NCBI GenBank assembly: GCA_029945375.1
Contig: CM057069.1
Span: forward strand, 930,001-994,000
From: Agaricus subrufescens
Taxonomy: Eukaryota; Basidiomycota; Agaricomycetes; Agaricales; Agaricaceae
Reading direction: 5' to 3'
DNA length: 64,000 bases
Positions 50,035 to 63,231 of the stretch are shown here, piece after piece. The notes below the pieces were generated by a model. It was given only the letters and a program-made list of their open reading frames with translations, did no database searches and was not told where the DNA came from. How positions within the stretch are numbered: position 1 is the first letter of the stretch; each line of letters begins with the position of its first letter. The translations under genes were made by a program, and so were the position numbers.

Positions 50035-50310
50035 TTTACTTCAAAATTTGATGATTTCTTGATATGAGAGAAGTGAACAGTGATTAGAATTGATCTTTCA
50101 TTAATTTCATTGGTTGTCGTTTGATCAAGAGGTCGAAAATTGGTAGTAAAGTGTTTTCGTGTTCATACTAGTAGCGGGCTCCTACCCAGCTTGCTCGACA
50201 TTGTTTGCACGTTTGTGACGTTTTTCCTGATGCAGTGTACCATCAAAAATATGCCAAAATTGAAAACCAGAGAAACAAAGAAAAATGATGGATGCGACAT
50301 CGTATCGCCA

Positions 50311-51454
50311 TCAAAGGCCATAAACCTGATTTAATACCAAGCTATCACCAATGGTGATGCTGGTATCTAGAAGTTTTATGTCTCGAAACACTCGGCAGGC
50401 TAATGAGGCCATTAGAGGTACCAGCATTGTTGGGAAGATGGGTTTGATGATTTGGGATATGGAGGGGAGGCATATTGCGATGCCTACGAGGATGGTTACT
50501 CCTACAGTAAGTCTGAGGAAAAGAACCATGATAATTTTAGCACCGGGGAGAACAAGAGCTCTATAAAAAAAGTGGGCGGGCGTACAAGTAGTATTGTTGT
50601 CCTCCTTTCAGGACTGCTCGTGATAAACGTGGGAGTGCATCTCCAGAAACGAGAGTATACAACGAAGCCCTTGGTGAGCTATTTCCGGGAAGTGTACTGA
50701 ACGTTTTAGTGATTTTGTATGAAATCGCTAAGAGGACTGAGGTGTCAAAGATGAAAAGGATGAAAACGCAGATGGCGGCAAGAGGTGAGATTCCGTCGTC
50801 TTTGAAATCTTTGGTTCCTGGGTTTGCGTTTCCATTTACTAAGAGGGGTATCGAGATTTCGGATCCGCAGAGGATGATGTAGAGGATGGAGAAGAGGTGG
50901 CGGACCCATTTTTCGTCAGAGTAGACGGCTTGGACCCGGCGGAGGAAGAGGAAGGAGGATGTGATGGTGGTTAACATGGACATGCATGCTGTTGCTTGGG
51001 TTATGGCTTGGAGATTAGGGACGGATACGACTGGAGGGGAGTCTGGTGGGTTTTGATTACTCTGGGTTAGGTTGCGGCATACCTCTTACGATGGTGGCGA
51101 GAAATATATAGACAAAAGATATGACTCTATAATCGGTATAAGAGTTGGAACCCCGGCGCTTAAGGAACAAATTACCTTGAAAGGATAAAAGACAGTATCA
51201 CGCAACTAAATCGACTCCGCCGTACAATTTGGAAATCAATTGGGACATAAATAAATATATCCCATATAGTGGCCTATGGGGAAGAAATAAGTCAGGATAT
51301 AACGGCCAGTGATGGAACAGATATCTACCCCGAGAATCATCATAGAGACATTTCTCATGAACTCTAGCTGCCAAGCATCTGACGGAGAAAAATGGTTGAG
51401 GATAACGTCGGGATTGAGGAATCCCACCGCTGGGTCATTGGTATAGCTAGACAT
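50311..51454 (-). CDS. Seven-transmembrane protein, array copy III
   Basis: Exons 51454-51329, 51273-51176, 51126-51083, 51030-50586 and 50512-50311 give 304 aa. Same exon phases as copy II. The N-terminus is NDPAVGFLNPDVILNHFSPS. TM4 is shorter (LFSILYIILCGS). The extracellular-type loop reads VNGNANPGTKDFKDDG. The C-terminus ends LLDTSITIGDSLVLNQVYGL, two residues shorter than in II. No break seen. Function unknown. Confidence 0.75.
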
Positions 51455-52410
51455 GGGTTAGAACTCGAGTGGAACTAGGAAGATAACAGTAACTACACTA
51501 TGCTAATAGGTCGGACAATTCCCTGACTCCGCATTCAAACGCATTCAAACAAGGTCACTTACTATTTCCACCAATCGGCTTATTGCGACACACTAGTTTC
51601 GTGTTTGGATATAGAGGACCAACAAGCGCCATTAACAACTCGGAAAGTTGAAAGACCGATGAGTTGTAAGCAGATTTTCAGTTAAGGGTCGAGGTTTTGA
51701 CATAGGGGAGGCTTGCATGCAAATTCTCTGCGCAGAGGGTTATGTCAAGATCGCTGGATTCACGGAAGAAATCGGACCGGAAGATGGGTTCTGAGGTTCT
51801 GTTTGGGTATGTGACATGATTTTGGAGGGTTGTGAGAGAGATTGCGGTGAATCACAGCCGTTCCGCCGTTGTCGCATTTTACAGCATTTTACTTCAAAGT
51901 GTCTTCTGAGCACGAGGGAAGCGGACAGGGATTGGAGCAGGATATCATCGGTCGGTGTTTAATCAAGAGGCCTAACATGGTTGTACGGTGTTTTTGTGTT
52001 GGTCATGCTAGTAGCAGCGGCAGGTTCCTACCCAGCTCGCTCAACATCGTTCGCACGTTTGGTAAATAGGACCAAACACCTCGTGAAGAGGTGTGCTCAC
52101 TTGTGAGCATCGCCGCGCTATGTTCCCGCGCGTGCGTGTCAAAGCCATAAAAATATTATACAATTTACATATCCGCTATCCGCTTATATATAAAATATAT
52201 GACCATAACACATACCAACCCAGGATAGTGTCGTTGATGCTCAAGCTAAAACGAGAGAGCCATATGCTCCGTGAGCAGCTACCATTCGGCCAGCTTATTG
52301 CTGTCATTTTTTTTTCCTCTTCAACCCTCCTCCAGTGTACCATCAAAGGTATGCCAAAATTAAAAATCAGAGAAAACAAAGAAAAAGATCGACACGACAT
52401 CCCATCACCA

Positions 52411-53562
52411 TCAAACGCCATGAACCTGATTTAATACCAAGTTATCTCCAATGGTGATGGCGATGCTGGTATCTAGAAGTTTTATGTCTCGAAACACTCG
52501 ACAGGCTAATGAGGCCATAAGAGGTACTAGCATTGTTGAGAAAATGGGTTTGATGATTTGAGATATGGAGGGGAGGCATATTGCGATGCCTACGAGGATG
52601 GTTACTCCTACAGTAAGTCTGAGGAAAAGAATAATGATTATTTTAGCACCAGGGAGAATAAGAGGTCTATAAAAGGGGAGGGGACGTACAAGTAGTATTG
52701 CTGTCCTCCTTTCAGGACTGCTCGTGATAAACGTGGGAGTGCTTCTCCAGAAACCAAAGTATACAACGAAGCTCTTGGCGAGCTATTTCTAGGGAGTGTA
52801 CTGAACGTTCTAGTGATTTTATATGAAATTGCCAAGAGGACCGAGGTGTCGAAGATGAGAAGGGCAAAAACGGAGATGGCGACGAGAGGTGCGATTCCGT
52901 CGTCTTTGAAATCTTTGGTTCCTGGGGTTGTGTTTCCGTTTACGAAGAGAGGTACGAAGATTTCGGATCCGCAGAGGATGATGTAGAGGATTGAGAAGAG
53001 GTGGCGGACCCATTTTTCGTCAGAGTAGACGGCTTGGACTCGGCGGAGGAAAAGGAATGAGGTTGTTACAGTGGTTAACGGGGACATACATGCTGTTGCT
53101 TGGATTACGGCGTGGGGGTTGGGGACGGATCTGACTGGAGGGGAGTCTAGTGGACTTTGATACTTTGGGTACTGTTGTGGCATACCTCTTACGATGGTGG
53201 CAAGAAATGTATGGATGAAGGATGTGACTCTATAATCGGTATCAAGGTTGGAAGCGAACATCGGCGCTTGAGGAACAAATTACCTTGAAAGGATAAAAGA
53301 CAGGATCACACAACTAAATCGACTCCGCCGTACAATTTGGAAATCAATTGAGATATAAACTAATATATCCCATATATTGGCCTGTGAGGAAGAGATAAAT
53401 CAAGATATAACGGCTAGTGATGGAATGGATACTTACCCCGAGGATCATCATACAGATGTTTCTTGAGATTTCTAGCCGCCATGCATCCGACGGAGAAAAA
53501 TGATTGAGAATAACGTCGGGATCGAGGAATCCTGCCGCTGGGTCGTTGGTATAGCTAGACAT
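52411..53562 (-). CDS. Seven-transmembrane protein, array copy IV
   Basis: Exons 53562-53437, 53381-53284, 53229-53186, 53134-52690 and 52618-52411 give 306 aa. Exon lengths match copy III except for the last. Differences cluster in the first TM (CMMILGANIWDILVYISI), the third (MSPLTTVTTSFLFL) and the loop VNGNTTPGTKDFKDDG. The first donor is a perfect GTAAGT. Tandem with III at a spacing of about 2.1 kb. Function unknown. Confidence 0.75.
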
Positions 53563-54264
53563 GGGTTAGAATTCAAGTGGAACTAGGAAGATAACAGTAA
53601 ATATACTATGCTAATAGTTCGGACAACTCCCTGACTCCGCATTCAAACGCATTCAAACAAGGTTACTTACTACTTCCACCAATCGGCTTATTGCGACACA
53701 CTAGTTTTGTGTTTGGATATAGAGGACCAACAAGCGCCTACTGCTAGTGATTAACAACTCGGAAAGTTGAAAGGTCGGTGAATTGTAAGCGGATTTTTAG
53801 TGGTAAGGATCGAGGTTTTGGCATAGGGAAGGCTTGCATGCGAATTCTCTGCGCAGAGGTTCATGTCAGGATCGCTGGATTCACGGAAGAAATCGGACCG
53901 GAAGATGAGTTCTGAAGTTCTGTTTGGGTATGTGGCATGATTTTGGAGGGCTGTGAGAGAGGTTGCGGTGAATCGCAGCCATTTCCGCCGTCGTCGCATT
54001 TTACAGCATTTCACTTTAAAGTTTAATGTCTTCTTGACACCAGAGAAGCGGACAGTGATTGGAGCTGGATCTCATCGGGCCGCGTTTAATCAAGAGGCCG
54101 AAGATGATTGTAAGGTATTTTCGTGTTGATCATGCTGGTAGTAGCGATAGGGGAATGAATTCTGGTCAAAAAAAATGAGCGAACGATATGCATGAAGAAT
54201 GTCCCGCAGCATCTACCGAGTCCATCAAGACATGGGGCCTGCAAACCACCATACGAAAGAACTT
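53563..54264. other. Leader of copy IV and intergenic sequence
   Basis: The first 450 bp repeat the leader region seen before copies II and III, with exact islands such as caagcgcc and catgggttagaa. An 87-codon frame at 53751-54014 lies in it, but does not match the frame seen before copy II. The rest shows no feature. Confidence 0.5.
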
Positions 54265-54919
54265 TTAATTATAGTTGGTTGGGTCCAAAGAAACCTCTTC
54301 ATCGTCCTCACTTTCCTCGTCCTCGGCATATTCGTAATCATCTCCACTGTAGTCGTAGTGCTCGTCACCTAAATCCATCGTAAACTTCTGCTTTCCTTTC
54401 CCCTTTCCTCTACTTTTCACATTCTTAGTCGTTCCTGCAACACTCTTCAGGTTCGCAATGGCAGTCGAAACTACATTAGCAGCCGCATTTGGATTAGAGG
54501 TACTCTTGGGGGAAGTGCTGCCGTCTTGCTCAGACCTATTAACTGGAGATGGCGACCTGCCAGAGGCGACAAAGGGGGCGACGCCGGACCTGCGTTTCGT
54601 GGCCTTCAAGGAAGCTTCTTGGGCATCCTTGAAAGCGAGGTGAGCGAGGTCATCTTCGATCTCTTGTTTCATGGCGGCGAGATGACCGTCCAGCCCTTCG
54701 AGCTCGGTTCGACGAATATAGACCTCTTCGAGAAGCTCGTTGTAAATGATGATTTTGGCCTGTTGAGCCATTGGAAGGCTGGGGAGAACTTTGATTTGTT
54801 CCTACGGGCAAAGGTTTAATCAATATAGCGTTTTAGAGTAGATGGAGATGGAAGCTATTCACGTCTGTCACAGGGATGATAGGCGAGGGTGCAGGGGAGA
54901 TAGTTTTTGTGATTGACAT
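54265..54919 (-). CDS. Small protein with coiled coil and acidic tail, unknown
   Basis: Exons 54919-54863 and 54801-54265 give 197 aa. Not recognised. The N-terminal part (EQIKVLPSLPMAQQAKII) leads into a helix with heptad character (ELEGLDGHLAAMKQEIEDDL). A Ser/Pro linker and a basic stretch (KSRGKGKGKQKF) follow. The tail is strongly acidic with Tyr (DYSGDDYEYAEDEESEDDEE), ending LDPTNYN. Basic patch plus acidic tail suits a nuclear or chromatin/ribosome-associated protein, but this is a guess. It is head-to-head with UTP10, 479 bp apart. Confidence 0.7.
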
Positions 54920-55398
54920 GACGCAGAGCGGCAGTGAAGAGAGTATGCGAGTGGGAGGTGCTGGTCTGCGATGAGGGTTTGGAGGCAGAATTTATATGGA
55001 CCTCCTCGCATTCCAAGCGACTTCTTCCGCTGCACGCGTATAAGTAGAACACCTGAGTCAGACCAGCAAAGCTGCTTCTAAGCCACGCATTTTTGGCGTG
55101 TTCGGAGACTCACTATGAGTCTATCCATTGTCCGCGCCCCGTAAATGCTAAAATTGTCTTGGCTGCATCCAGTTTAACGGTGCTGAGTCTCCTCGGATTG
55201 TTAAAGATCGAGACCTGAAACGTGGTAAGTGAGGAGGCGTAATATCCATGCCATATTATCGAGTGCTGTGTTCGATACTGCCGGGTATGAGTCAAGTCGC
55301 GTCGAGATTTTGAGCGATGTCGTTTTCAGTGACTAAATTTGGAAACCATGATCATGTGCTGAAAATTTGGATCCTCGTCCCGGATTGTCAAGCTAGGA
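54920..55398. promoter_or_regulatory. Bidirectional promoter region before UTP10
   Basis: The 479-bp gap separates divergent starts at 54919 (minus) and 55399 (plus). No motif could be assigned with confidence. Confidence 0.5.
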
Positions 55399-58300
55399 AT
55401 GTCTAGTCTTGCAGCGCAGCTAGCGCAATCCGCATCGCTCAACGTCGCCCTCCTCGCCGATCGCTCAAAACGAAAATCTGCGGAATCCTACTTATTTACT
55501 GGCAGAGATGCGGATCAACACGACCTGGATGCTATCTTCGCTCTTGGAACCAATGCCTTCTTAAAACTTTCTTCAATTGATGACCGTCTGGCACCATTCG
55601 AGTCAGAGCTATTTTCTGATAGAGCGAGAGCTTTGGATAGGACTTTGCTGACGAAGGAAGACGATGAAAAGCTGAACGACGTGCTTGGAGAGTTTCTCAA
55701 TTTGCTGGGACCTTGGTTGATGGACGCGCCTGCTGCAAGGATAATAGAGTGGCTTGTGAGGAGATTTAGGTGAGTGGTCTGGCTGTCATAGCTCAAGTAT
55801 CAACTTAGATCTGACTAGGGTCAATGAGTTCAATGTTGAGCATTTGTTAGCTCTTTTCCTTCCATATCACGACACGGCACAGTTTGCAAAACTGGTGGCT
55901 ATCCTCCACATCAAGTAAGCATTAGCAGTCGGAAAAGGCATCTGTTTCTAAATTGAGCTCCTTTAGACCCAGCTCAACTTGGAGCTTCCTTCTCTCGTTC
56001 AAGTCGGCCGCGCAAAATGTACCTCGAGTTTCTCTAGTCACTGAAATGCTTCGGAACGGGGATGTCGCCCGATTCGTTGCCTCCTTACTTCCTTCAGCTT
56101 TAAAAAAGGACCGATTACACCGCGTCTTACTAGCATTCAATGCTGCAACCATGCACGAATTCATCACGAGGAGCAAGTCGCTTGACGAAGGAACCATGGC
56201 GTATATTCTACCCGCGTTATTGGATCCGCTTGATGAAGAACATGCCTCTTCTCGAGATGCCATCGTACGTAGCCATATCTTACCTTGAAGCGGTTATTAA
56301 CCTTTTATCTTTAGCTTGGTAGCTTTGTTCTTCTCTCAGCACTGGCCCAGAAGAGCAAACTTCCTTCGTCGGCACTCAAGGTTATCATCAAAAACATGAC
56401 TTCCTGTGCCGAATTTGTCACAGCAAAACAATTCCTCAGCGCCACCATTGCTGTCTGCGAAGGCCAGACAGAACTTGGGACACTTCCGAGTTCGACTGTC
56501 AAAGCTATGTTACAGCTACCGTGAGCAATATCCTGGTGTTGTCTTCCAAGTACTCATCTTCACTTTAGGGATCTCACAGAAGAGTTGCAAGCCGCTGCTA
56601 GCTGGGTTGGTTCCGAGAAGTTAATCCGGCCACTTGTCAAGGCCTTGGTTTCAAAGTACTTTTGTTCTCGTTCCTTGGTGTATGGGGTTGCTGACTATGG
56701 AAGTAAAGGCTTTCTGATCAACGAGCTGTTCTGATGTTGGAGTCCATTATCTCGTCTCCGACAGTTCATGATACTGTTATTGAACGAGCCACCGGCCTGC
56801 TTGTCAAAGAAGCTCTATCTCAGGAAGAAAATGCTTCCACCGCTCGTTCTTTACTTTCTGCCATCCAACAGCGGCATCCAAATATCTTTCATCTTGCTAG
56901 TCGTGCTGAGCAAGAGGGGGATGAAGAGTTGAAGAGCACTATTGATCAGCTTGTTTTATCTCTCTCTCTTGTATGTACGACCACCATTGGTGGATCCGGT
57001 CTCATGAAGTCTTTGTATAGGTTTCTACAAGTGGATCCCAAAGCAAGGATGGAGCAGATATGGTGGTGGCATCGACCAATGCGGATACCAGCGTTCGCGT
57101 GGTAGCTGTCAAAGGGCTACTTGCTTCCCTTTCAGACACCTCGCTCACAGAAACAGACAGGGTGAATTGCTTTACTTTGAAGGTCTGTAGGACACGCTGA
57201 CATTGAAATTTAGCAAGCTACGGTTTCTGCCCTCCTCTCTCGTGTGCAAGATTCTGAGCAGGCAGTCCTCGAGGTTCTTTACGGAAAACCAGACATCATT
57301 GCGCCTATCTTCGCAAGTGAAGCATCTGCCTATCTGCAAAGTCTGTCCACTTCGCTAGGGTCAAAGCCCAAGCGAAATCTCTTCCGACTCCACCTTTCAT
57401 TCGTTTGTGAAAATCTTTACCATCTTCTCGAAAGCAAGGATAAGACAGAATCTGTGTCACGCTTGTTGTTCCCCTTCTTATTGTTCTCAAAGTCAAGGCA
57501 GCATACCGCAGAATCAGTATGGGATACTGTTTTCGAGTCTATGAAAAAGGAGACTGGGAAGGAGTTCGAGATGTTGAAGGGTTTGGCAGAGGTCGTAAAG
57601 AGTGAGAGGGAGAAAGCGGTCGATGATGCGATAGAGAAGATGAGATGCCTCAATAGTGCGCTAAGCACAAAGATCGCTCGTAAGTACACCGTTCCTTCCT
57701 TTCACTCGATCCTGAACAATTTTTTCTTCTCAGAAAACGTACTTGTTTCCAATAACTTATTCGATCATTTGTCAATACTACTCTCGACGCTTCAATCGCC
57801 GGACCCCCATACCCGCGCTTTGGGGTACCTTGTCACCAGGGCCCTGTTGAACAAACTTTCCGGGCAACATCAGGTGAATACCGCGAGGAAGATCTTAGAG
57901 ACAATGAAGCTGGAAGAAATTGGAGGAATCGAAGATTTGCCTGAAGACCATGAGCAGTTCCTCAGTGTATGCTATCTGATACTTGCGACTAACTCAAATT
58001 AACCCGGGTTGTTAGACTTTGAAGGAGTTGTCGGACAAGAATGTAATCCTCAAACCCAGCCGACAAGGAACTTTATCTTGGCTTCAGATATCTTTGATTG
58101 CGACAATCTGCTCTATCCCCTCACCGGAAGGGCTGATTGTCAATTGGCTATGTGATCAATCTCAAGTATGTTTTCTTTTACATTCTGTCTAGGGATCAAT
58201 AAAGTTGACTGTCAACAGAAGCCGGCAGATGACAGCCGAGGGCCAGATTATGTGTCCCTTATACGAGCGGTATATGCTCTAGCAAACCGCTCCTCTACGG

Positions 58301-61300
58301 TTCCTGTGATTACATCTTGTCTTCTTCGCATCCTTTTCGTGAACTTGAAAACGGATGCCCTCATCTTTCTTGCTGGGGTTTGGACATCTTCTACTTCACC
58401 CACTTCAGATGACAACAGCGTGCTACAAGAAGTGGCTCTGCGACATGCAGCAGCCTTCCTTGAGGCACACGTTCTTGAAGGTGATGGCGCGGATTTCCAA
58501 ACGATACTACCCGCTCTACTCGTGGGGCTGCAAAACCAAGCCAGTGGTGTTAGGAAGGCTGCCATTGAATGCCTGAACAGAATCAGGTTGATTAGCGAAA
58601 AGAAATTGAAGAGTGTCTACAAGTTTGATGAGGTGTACGGAGACGTTAAAGGTGTGTTCACTTTTATGAAATGCTGCTGGCCGATATATTAACGGAAAAA
58701 TCCACTAGATACATTGCAGTACTTAGATCAAGATGATCTAAAACGCTACTTAGCGCACTTAGTCTCTAACCAACAGCATATGATTCAGGATCATGCATAC
58801 CTGCGTGTCGTCCACGCAGAACATTTGAGGCCTGCTAAAGGTGACCGGAAGAAGGATATCGAGTAAGCGATTTTCACTTCCGTCTGTACATGAAGTTAAT
58901 AATATCGATTAGGTACAAAAACAGTATCATGTACTATCTACTCTCACACGTCAACGCGGTCGGCCTCGAGGCCATCAAAATTGAGATTCTTGAATCTCTA
59001 GGCCTTGTATCGTCCAAAGTCAAGGCGATTAGCTTACTTCCGTCAGTCGAAGCACTTTCGGATCACCGGGGTAGTGTGGCTCTGGCGTGCTTGCTGGTGT
59101 CTTCCATCGATGCATCTTCTATTGCACAACTGAATGACAGGGAAGGGGAATTATGGACCGCATATGTACATATGCTGGAACTGTACCTCCAGCCCTCCGC
59201 CGATTCCGCAACTCAACAAGTCCTCTTGCGGATATTAGAGACGGAGATTTTTTCCAAGTTAATATATGAGAAACAGGTGGCCGTTTGTGAGGTCGTGATT
59301 AATGCGATTGCCCACGAAACTGACGCGGTAAGTTACTGATTTGGTTATGGTAGTGACTTGTATTGACCGCAGGGTTCTTTATCTAGCAAGTGTATGGCAA
59401 AAAGCTGCTGTCTTCTATTATTCAGAGCGTAGAACTGATGGTGGAATTACTTAATGCTTATACACCTAAACCTCAGGGCAGCACACCAAGAGCGGCCAAG
59501 CGTGCAAAAACAACGGAGTCAGTGTTTACTTACTTATCTTTCATTCTACGCAGCACTCACTGGCTTCCCTGAAGGACTTCGACCGAGGAGACTACTATAC
59601 AACAGTTAACCCTCCTGGCTGAGATCTTGGGTACAAAATCTTTGCCAGGTTCTTTAGACCTTGTATCTGCTTTATTGGACACTCTCAGCAAGCTGATTCA
59701 AAGTACATCGGGATCACAAGCTGATGCGAATTACGTTGAACAAATGTTGATGTCTGCAATAGACAACGCAGCAGCCAATATTTCTGTACGATCAAACTTC
59801 ATTTCGTTGTGGTCGCTTACTCACTCAAAGCATTTACAGGAGAGTCCTAACGTGACGCCGAGCGTGATTCGTGTGGACGTTTTGGTAAAAATCATTCGAG
59901 GTAATATTAGCTCTTTTTCGGTGACTGAAGGTTAGATTGACGAGATTTAGTTGTCGGAAACCCCCAGACGTTCCACCAGGCTCTCTTACTGATGGCGAGC
60001 CTGGCTCGTCTAGCTCCGGAATCTGTACTGCATAACGTTATGCCTGTGTTCACTTTCATGGGATCCAATGTCTTCCATCGCGATGATACATACAGTTTTA
60101 GCGTTGTACAAAAGGTATGCCAACCCTCAACTAAGTCGTATCAATATTAACACGTTGTTAGACAATCGATGGTATTGTACCTGTCATGGCAGCGTCGCTC
60201 AGGGATGCCAATACAGATCCTCTGAACCTATACATAGCCTCGAGAGAGTTTCTCCGCGTGTTTACTGATGCCGCTAACCATATTCCTCGACATCGGAGGA
60301 CAAAGTACGTTTGTTATTCACCCTTCTGGTCTTAGAACCTGAAACGTTTCCTTAGTTTCTTTGTCCATCTGGTTGAAGTTTTGGGTGAAAAACACTTTTT
60401 GGCGCCTGTTTCTATGCTCCTCGCAGAAAAGTCTTCTAATCGAGTGGTCAGACAAAGTCAAGATGAAGTAGCTGCTACACTTGCGCTGCCAGTGGCCCTC
60501 TTACGGCACGTCAGTCCCGAGACTCAGATTTTCACGCTTTTGGAGATCTTGAGAGAAGCTCAACGTTTACTTGCATGTATGAGAGACCCGGCTAACAAAG
60601 TTCCAACGTTATTGGATCACGTAACGTAAGTGCATGATGTTTTCCTTCAGTAGAATGGAAGTTGACGAGGAATCAGTGATGGAGAACCAGCCGTCCCTAC
60701 GGGCACATATACAAAACGAGCACAAACACTCGCTACATTAATTGGTCAAGCCATACAGGTCAATACCCTGGCTAACCTAAATCAAGCAACGAAACAGCTT
60801 TGCAATCTTCTCGTTTCGGATCTCATTAAATTGGCCGCTATCGATGACCCTGCTTCTGGCATCAGCTCCAGTGGTGTCTCTGTCACTACTCAGAAGACTC
60901 TTAGCAAAATTCTCACCGCAATGCCCGCGAGGGATTTCATAGACTCGGTTGAATTCATGCTAACCTCAGATAGCGAAGTTGTATGTAGCAATTATTCCAC
61001 CTTGAGAAAAATGCTTACCTTATGCATAGATTCAGAGTGGTGCTTTGGAGCTCTTGTGCGAACGTATACCAAAAATTGCCGATAATGTCCACAACGAGGT
61101 TACGACCACTATCAGTAACATTGTGGCATCAATTGTCCGACTTTTGGCGCGGGAAAACCTCACCTTACGCACCCACTGCCTCAAAACTTTGAAGTCCATT
61201 GCATCAACCCTGGTGCCGAAGGAAGAAGGCGCATTAACGGCTGCGTTGCCATCCATCCTCGCCACGTTAAACTTTCCTGACCTTACGGCTCATGCACTAA

Positions 61301-62955
61301 ACACACTTATTCCTTTGTCGTACGTACATCGGTCTTAAGATTGACTTTCTCCCTCGGTAATGACTACGTATCACAGAACCAAGCTAGGACCCAGGCTCAT
61401 ACCCTTCTTCAAGGAAATTGTTACCAAGACCTCTGTGTTTCTGGAAAGTGCAGATGACGGTAAGCTATTTGTCTAAGTACGCAGCTATTAACACCTATAA
61501 TCTCCACCAGTTTTACTCGAGAAGTCAACTGCCGTCCTGCATGGTCTTCTCATGTCGATTCCCACATTTTGGGGTTCTGATGCCCTCACAAAAATAATGA
61601 TTCTATACATGGACCACTGTCGTACACACTTAGGCTTACCCAGAGCACCGATGTCTTCGCTTATGAAGACGGTCACTAAAAAGGTACCAACAAAAACCCT
61701 ATTACCAAACCTTGTCGACGTTTGGGTGGCAGCTTCGTCTAACAGGGATCAAGTAAGCAATTTCACCTGTAACATGTTGACTACCGAACTCATCACTGTT
61801 CAAGAACCGCGTTGCGGCATACTCCAACGTTCTGGCTCGAGCCATTCGACATGCTTCTCGTGCCTCTGTCAACGAATATATTCGTGGTCTTTCGAAAATT
61901 TTCCTCGAGGCACTTGACATCGTTAAAGGATCCGGTATGGAAGGAAGCAAGGTAACCAAGCTGTTATCAAAGACACAGGGAAAAGAAGAGCTGACAATAC
62001 TTTGACAGGCGGAGCAATCGGTCATACTGGCATTCAAGGAACTCGTCATAAAATTAAATGAGTCAACCTTCAGACCCGTCTTTCGTCGTCTGTATGATTG
62101 GGCGTTTGTCGATGAAACCGGTACGTTTATATTAAGTCCCTTCCTAGGGTCGCATGCATGTTGAACTATCATCATTAGCCGACGCCGCGAGGAAGGTTAC
62201 ATTCTTCCACACGTACTCAGATTTGCTTGACTTCTTCAAGGTCTGTGCTTACCTTTATATGGAAAAATGTGTTTGAGAAGCGATGAACCTTTTTGTTTTA
62301 CAGGCTCTTATGGTACCATATACTTCAACGTTGCTACAAACCCTTGATACACATCTCAAGTCCTTTGTAAGCTCCGGTGATGAAGATATTTCCGCTCTTT
62401 GGATCCCTCTCGTTACGACGCTAAAAAAGACTCTAACCTACGACGACGGAGGTATGTCGGTCATTATATGCATGCCAGAAATTTCAGTGACGTTATGCGC
62501 AGGATTTTGGCGGGACGACAAACTCCGGCAGATATCCTCTCCTGTAATCCAACAAGTACCTTTGTGTACCCGACTTCCTGGGGAACATGATATGAGAGGG
62601 CACCTTCAACAATGTTTAGAAGCCATAGTCGAGAACACGAGTGACGAAACTCTTCTCAAAGCTATCAATCTCGATCTCCTTATGCACACACGTTCCGAAA
62701 ACGCCAAAGTCCGTCAGTTTGCCCTAACATGCTCGGAATCACTCTGGCGTTTACATGGAGGTAAACTCCTTGGTAAGTCCCCCTCAGTACTGCACCAATT
62801 ACACGTAATTTACGCGTTACTGGCTAGGCTTCGTCCCTGAGACGGCTACATTCATTGCAGATTGTGGCGAGGACGAGAACGATACAGTTGTCAGAGAGTC
62901 GTTTAAATTGAAAGATGCCGTAGAAAGTGTTGCAGGGAAGATAGATGGTTTGTAA
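55399..62955 (+). CDS. UTP10: U3 snoRNP-associated protein Utp10 (HEATR1 family)
   Basis: A HEAT-repeat scaffold of the small-subunit processome (t-UTP subcomplex), needed for 18S rRNA maturation in the nucleolus. The start is typical: [19 protein letters not shown], then [20 protein letters not shown] and [17 protein letters not shown]. The C-terminal domain carries [14 protein letters not shown] and [17 protein letters not shown], ending in VAGKIDGL. I resolved 29 exons with continuous frame, summing to 2,014 aa. First exons: 55399-55769, 55819-55914, 55967-56264, 56315-56520, 56569-56655, 56709-56970. Last exons: 62179-62240, 62304-62451, 62503-62772, 62861-62955. No break was found. A junction near 59,517/59,575 has a suboptimal donor (GTCAGT). 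Confidence 0.92.
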
Positions 62956-63231
62956 GGTAGATATATAGATAGATATATATATTGATTGCTCCTGTGTAAA
63001 TGGAAATGAAAAAAATGGCTCCTTCACACCACAAAGCAAGAAACAAAGCAACTCAGATACAAATGATGTCAGACCCACACAAAGACCCGGTATAAAAGAT
63101 GATATAATGAAGCAAAACATAAGAAAGAGTTATCCGGTGTGAGAAATATATGTCGGGTATAGTAACAAAAGTCGTGTGTTAATAAATCCATTACGTCTGT
63201 CCACGACCTAAAAGTGTAACAATTCTTCCCA

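Noticed and set aside
60755..60784. Possible extra 28-bp intron in UTP10 (gtcaata...caag)
   Set aside because: Too short for the 47-60 bp introns of this genome, and the frame reads through without it.
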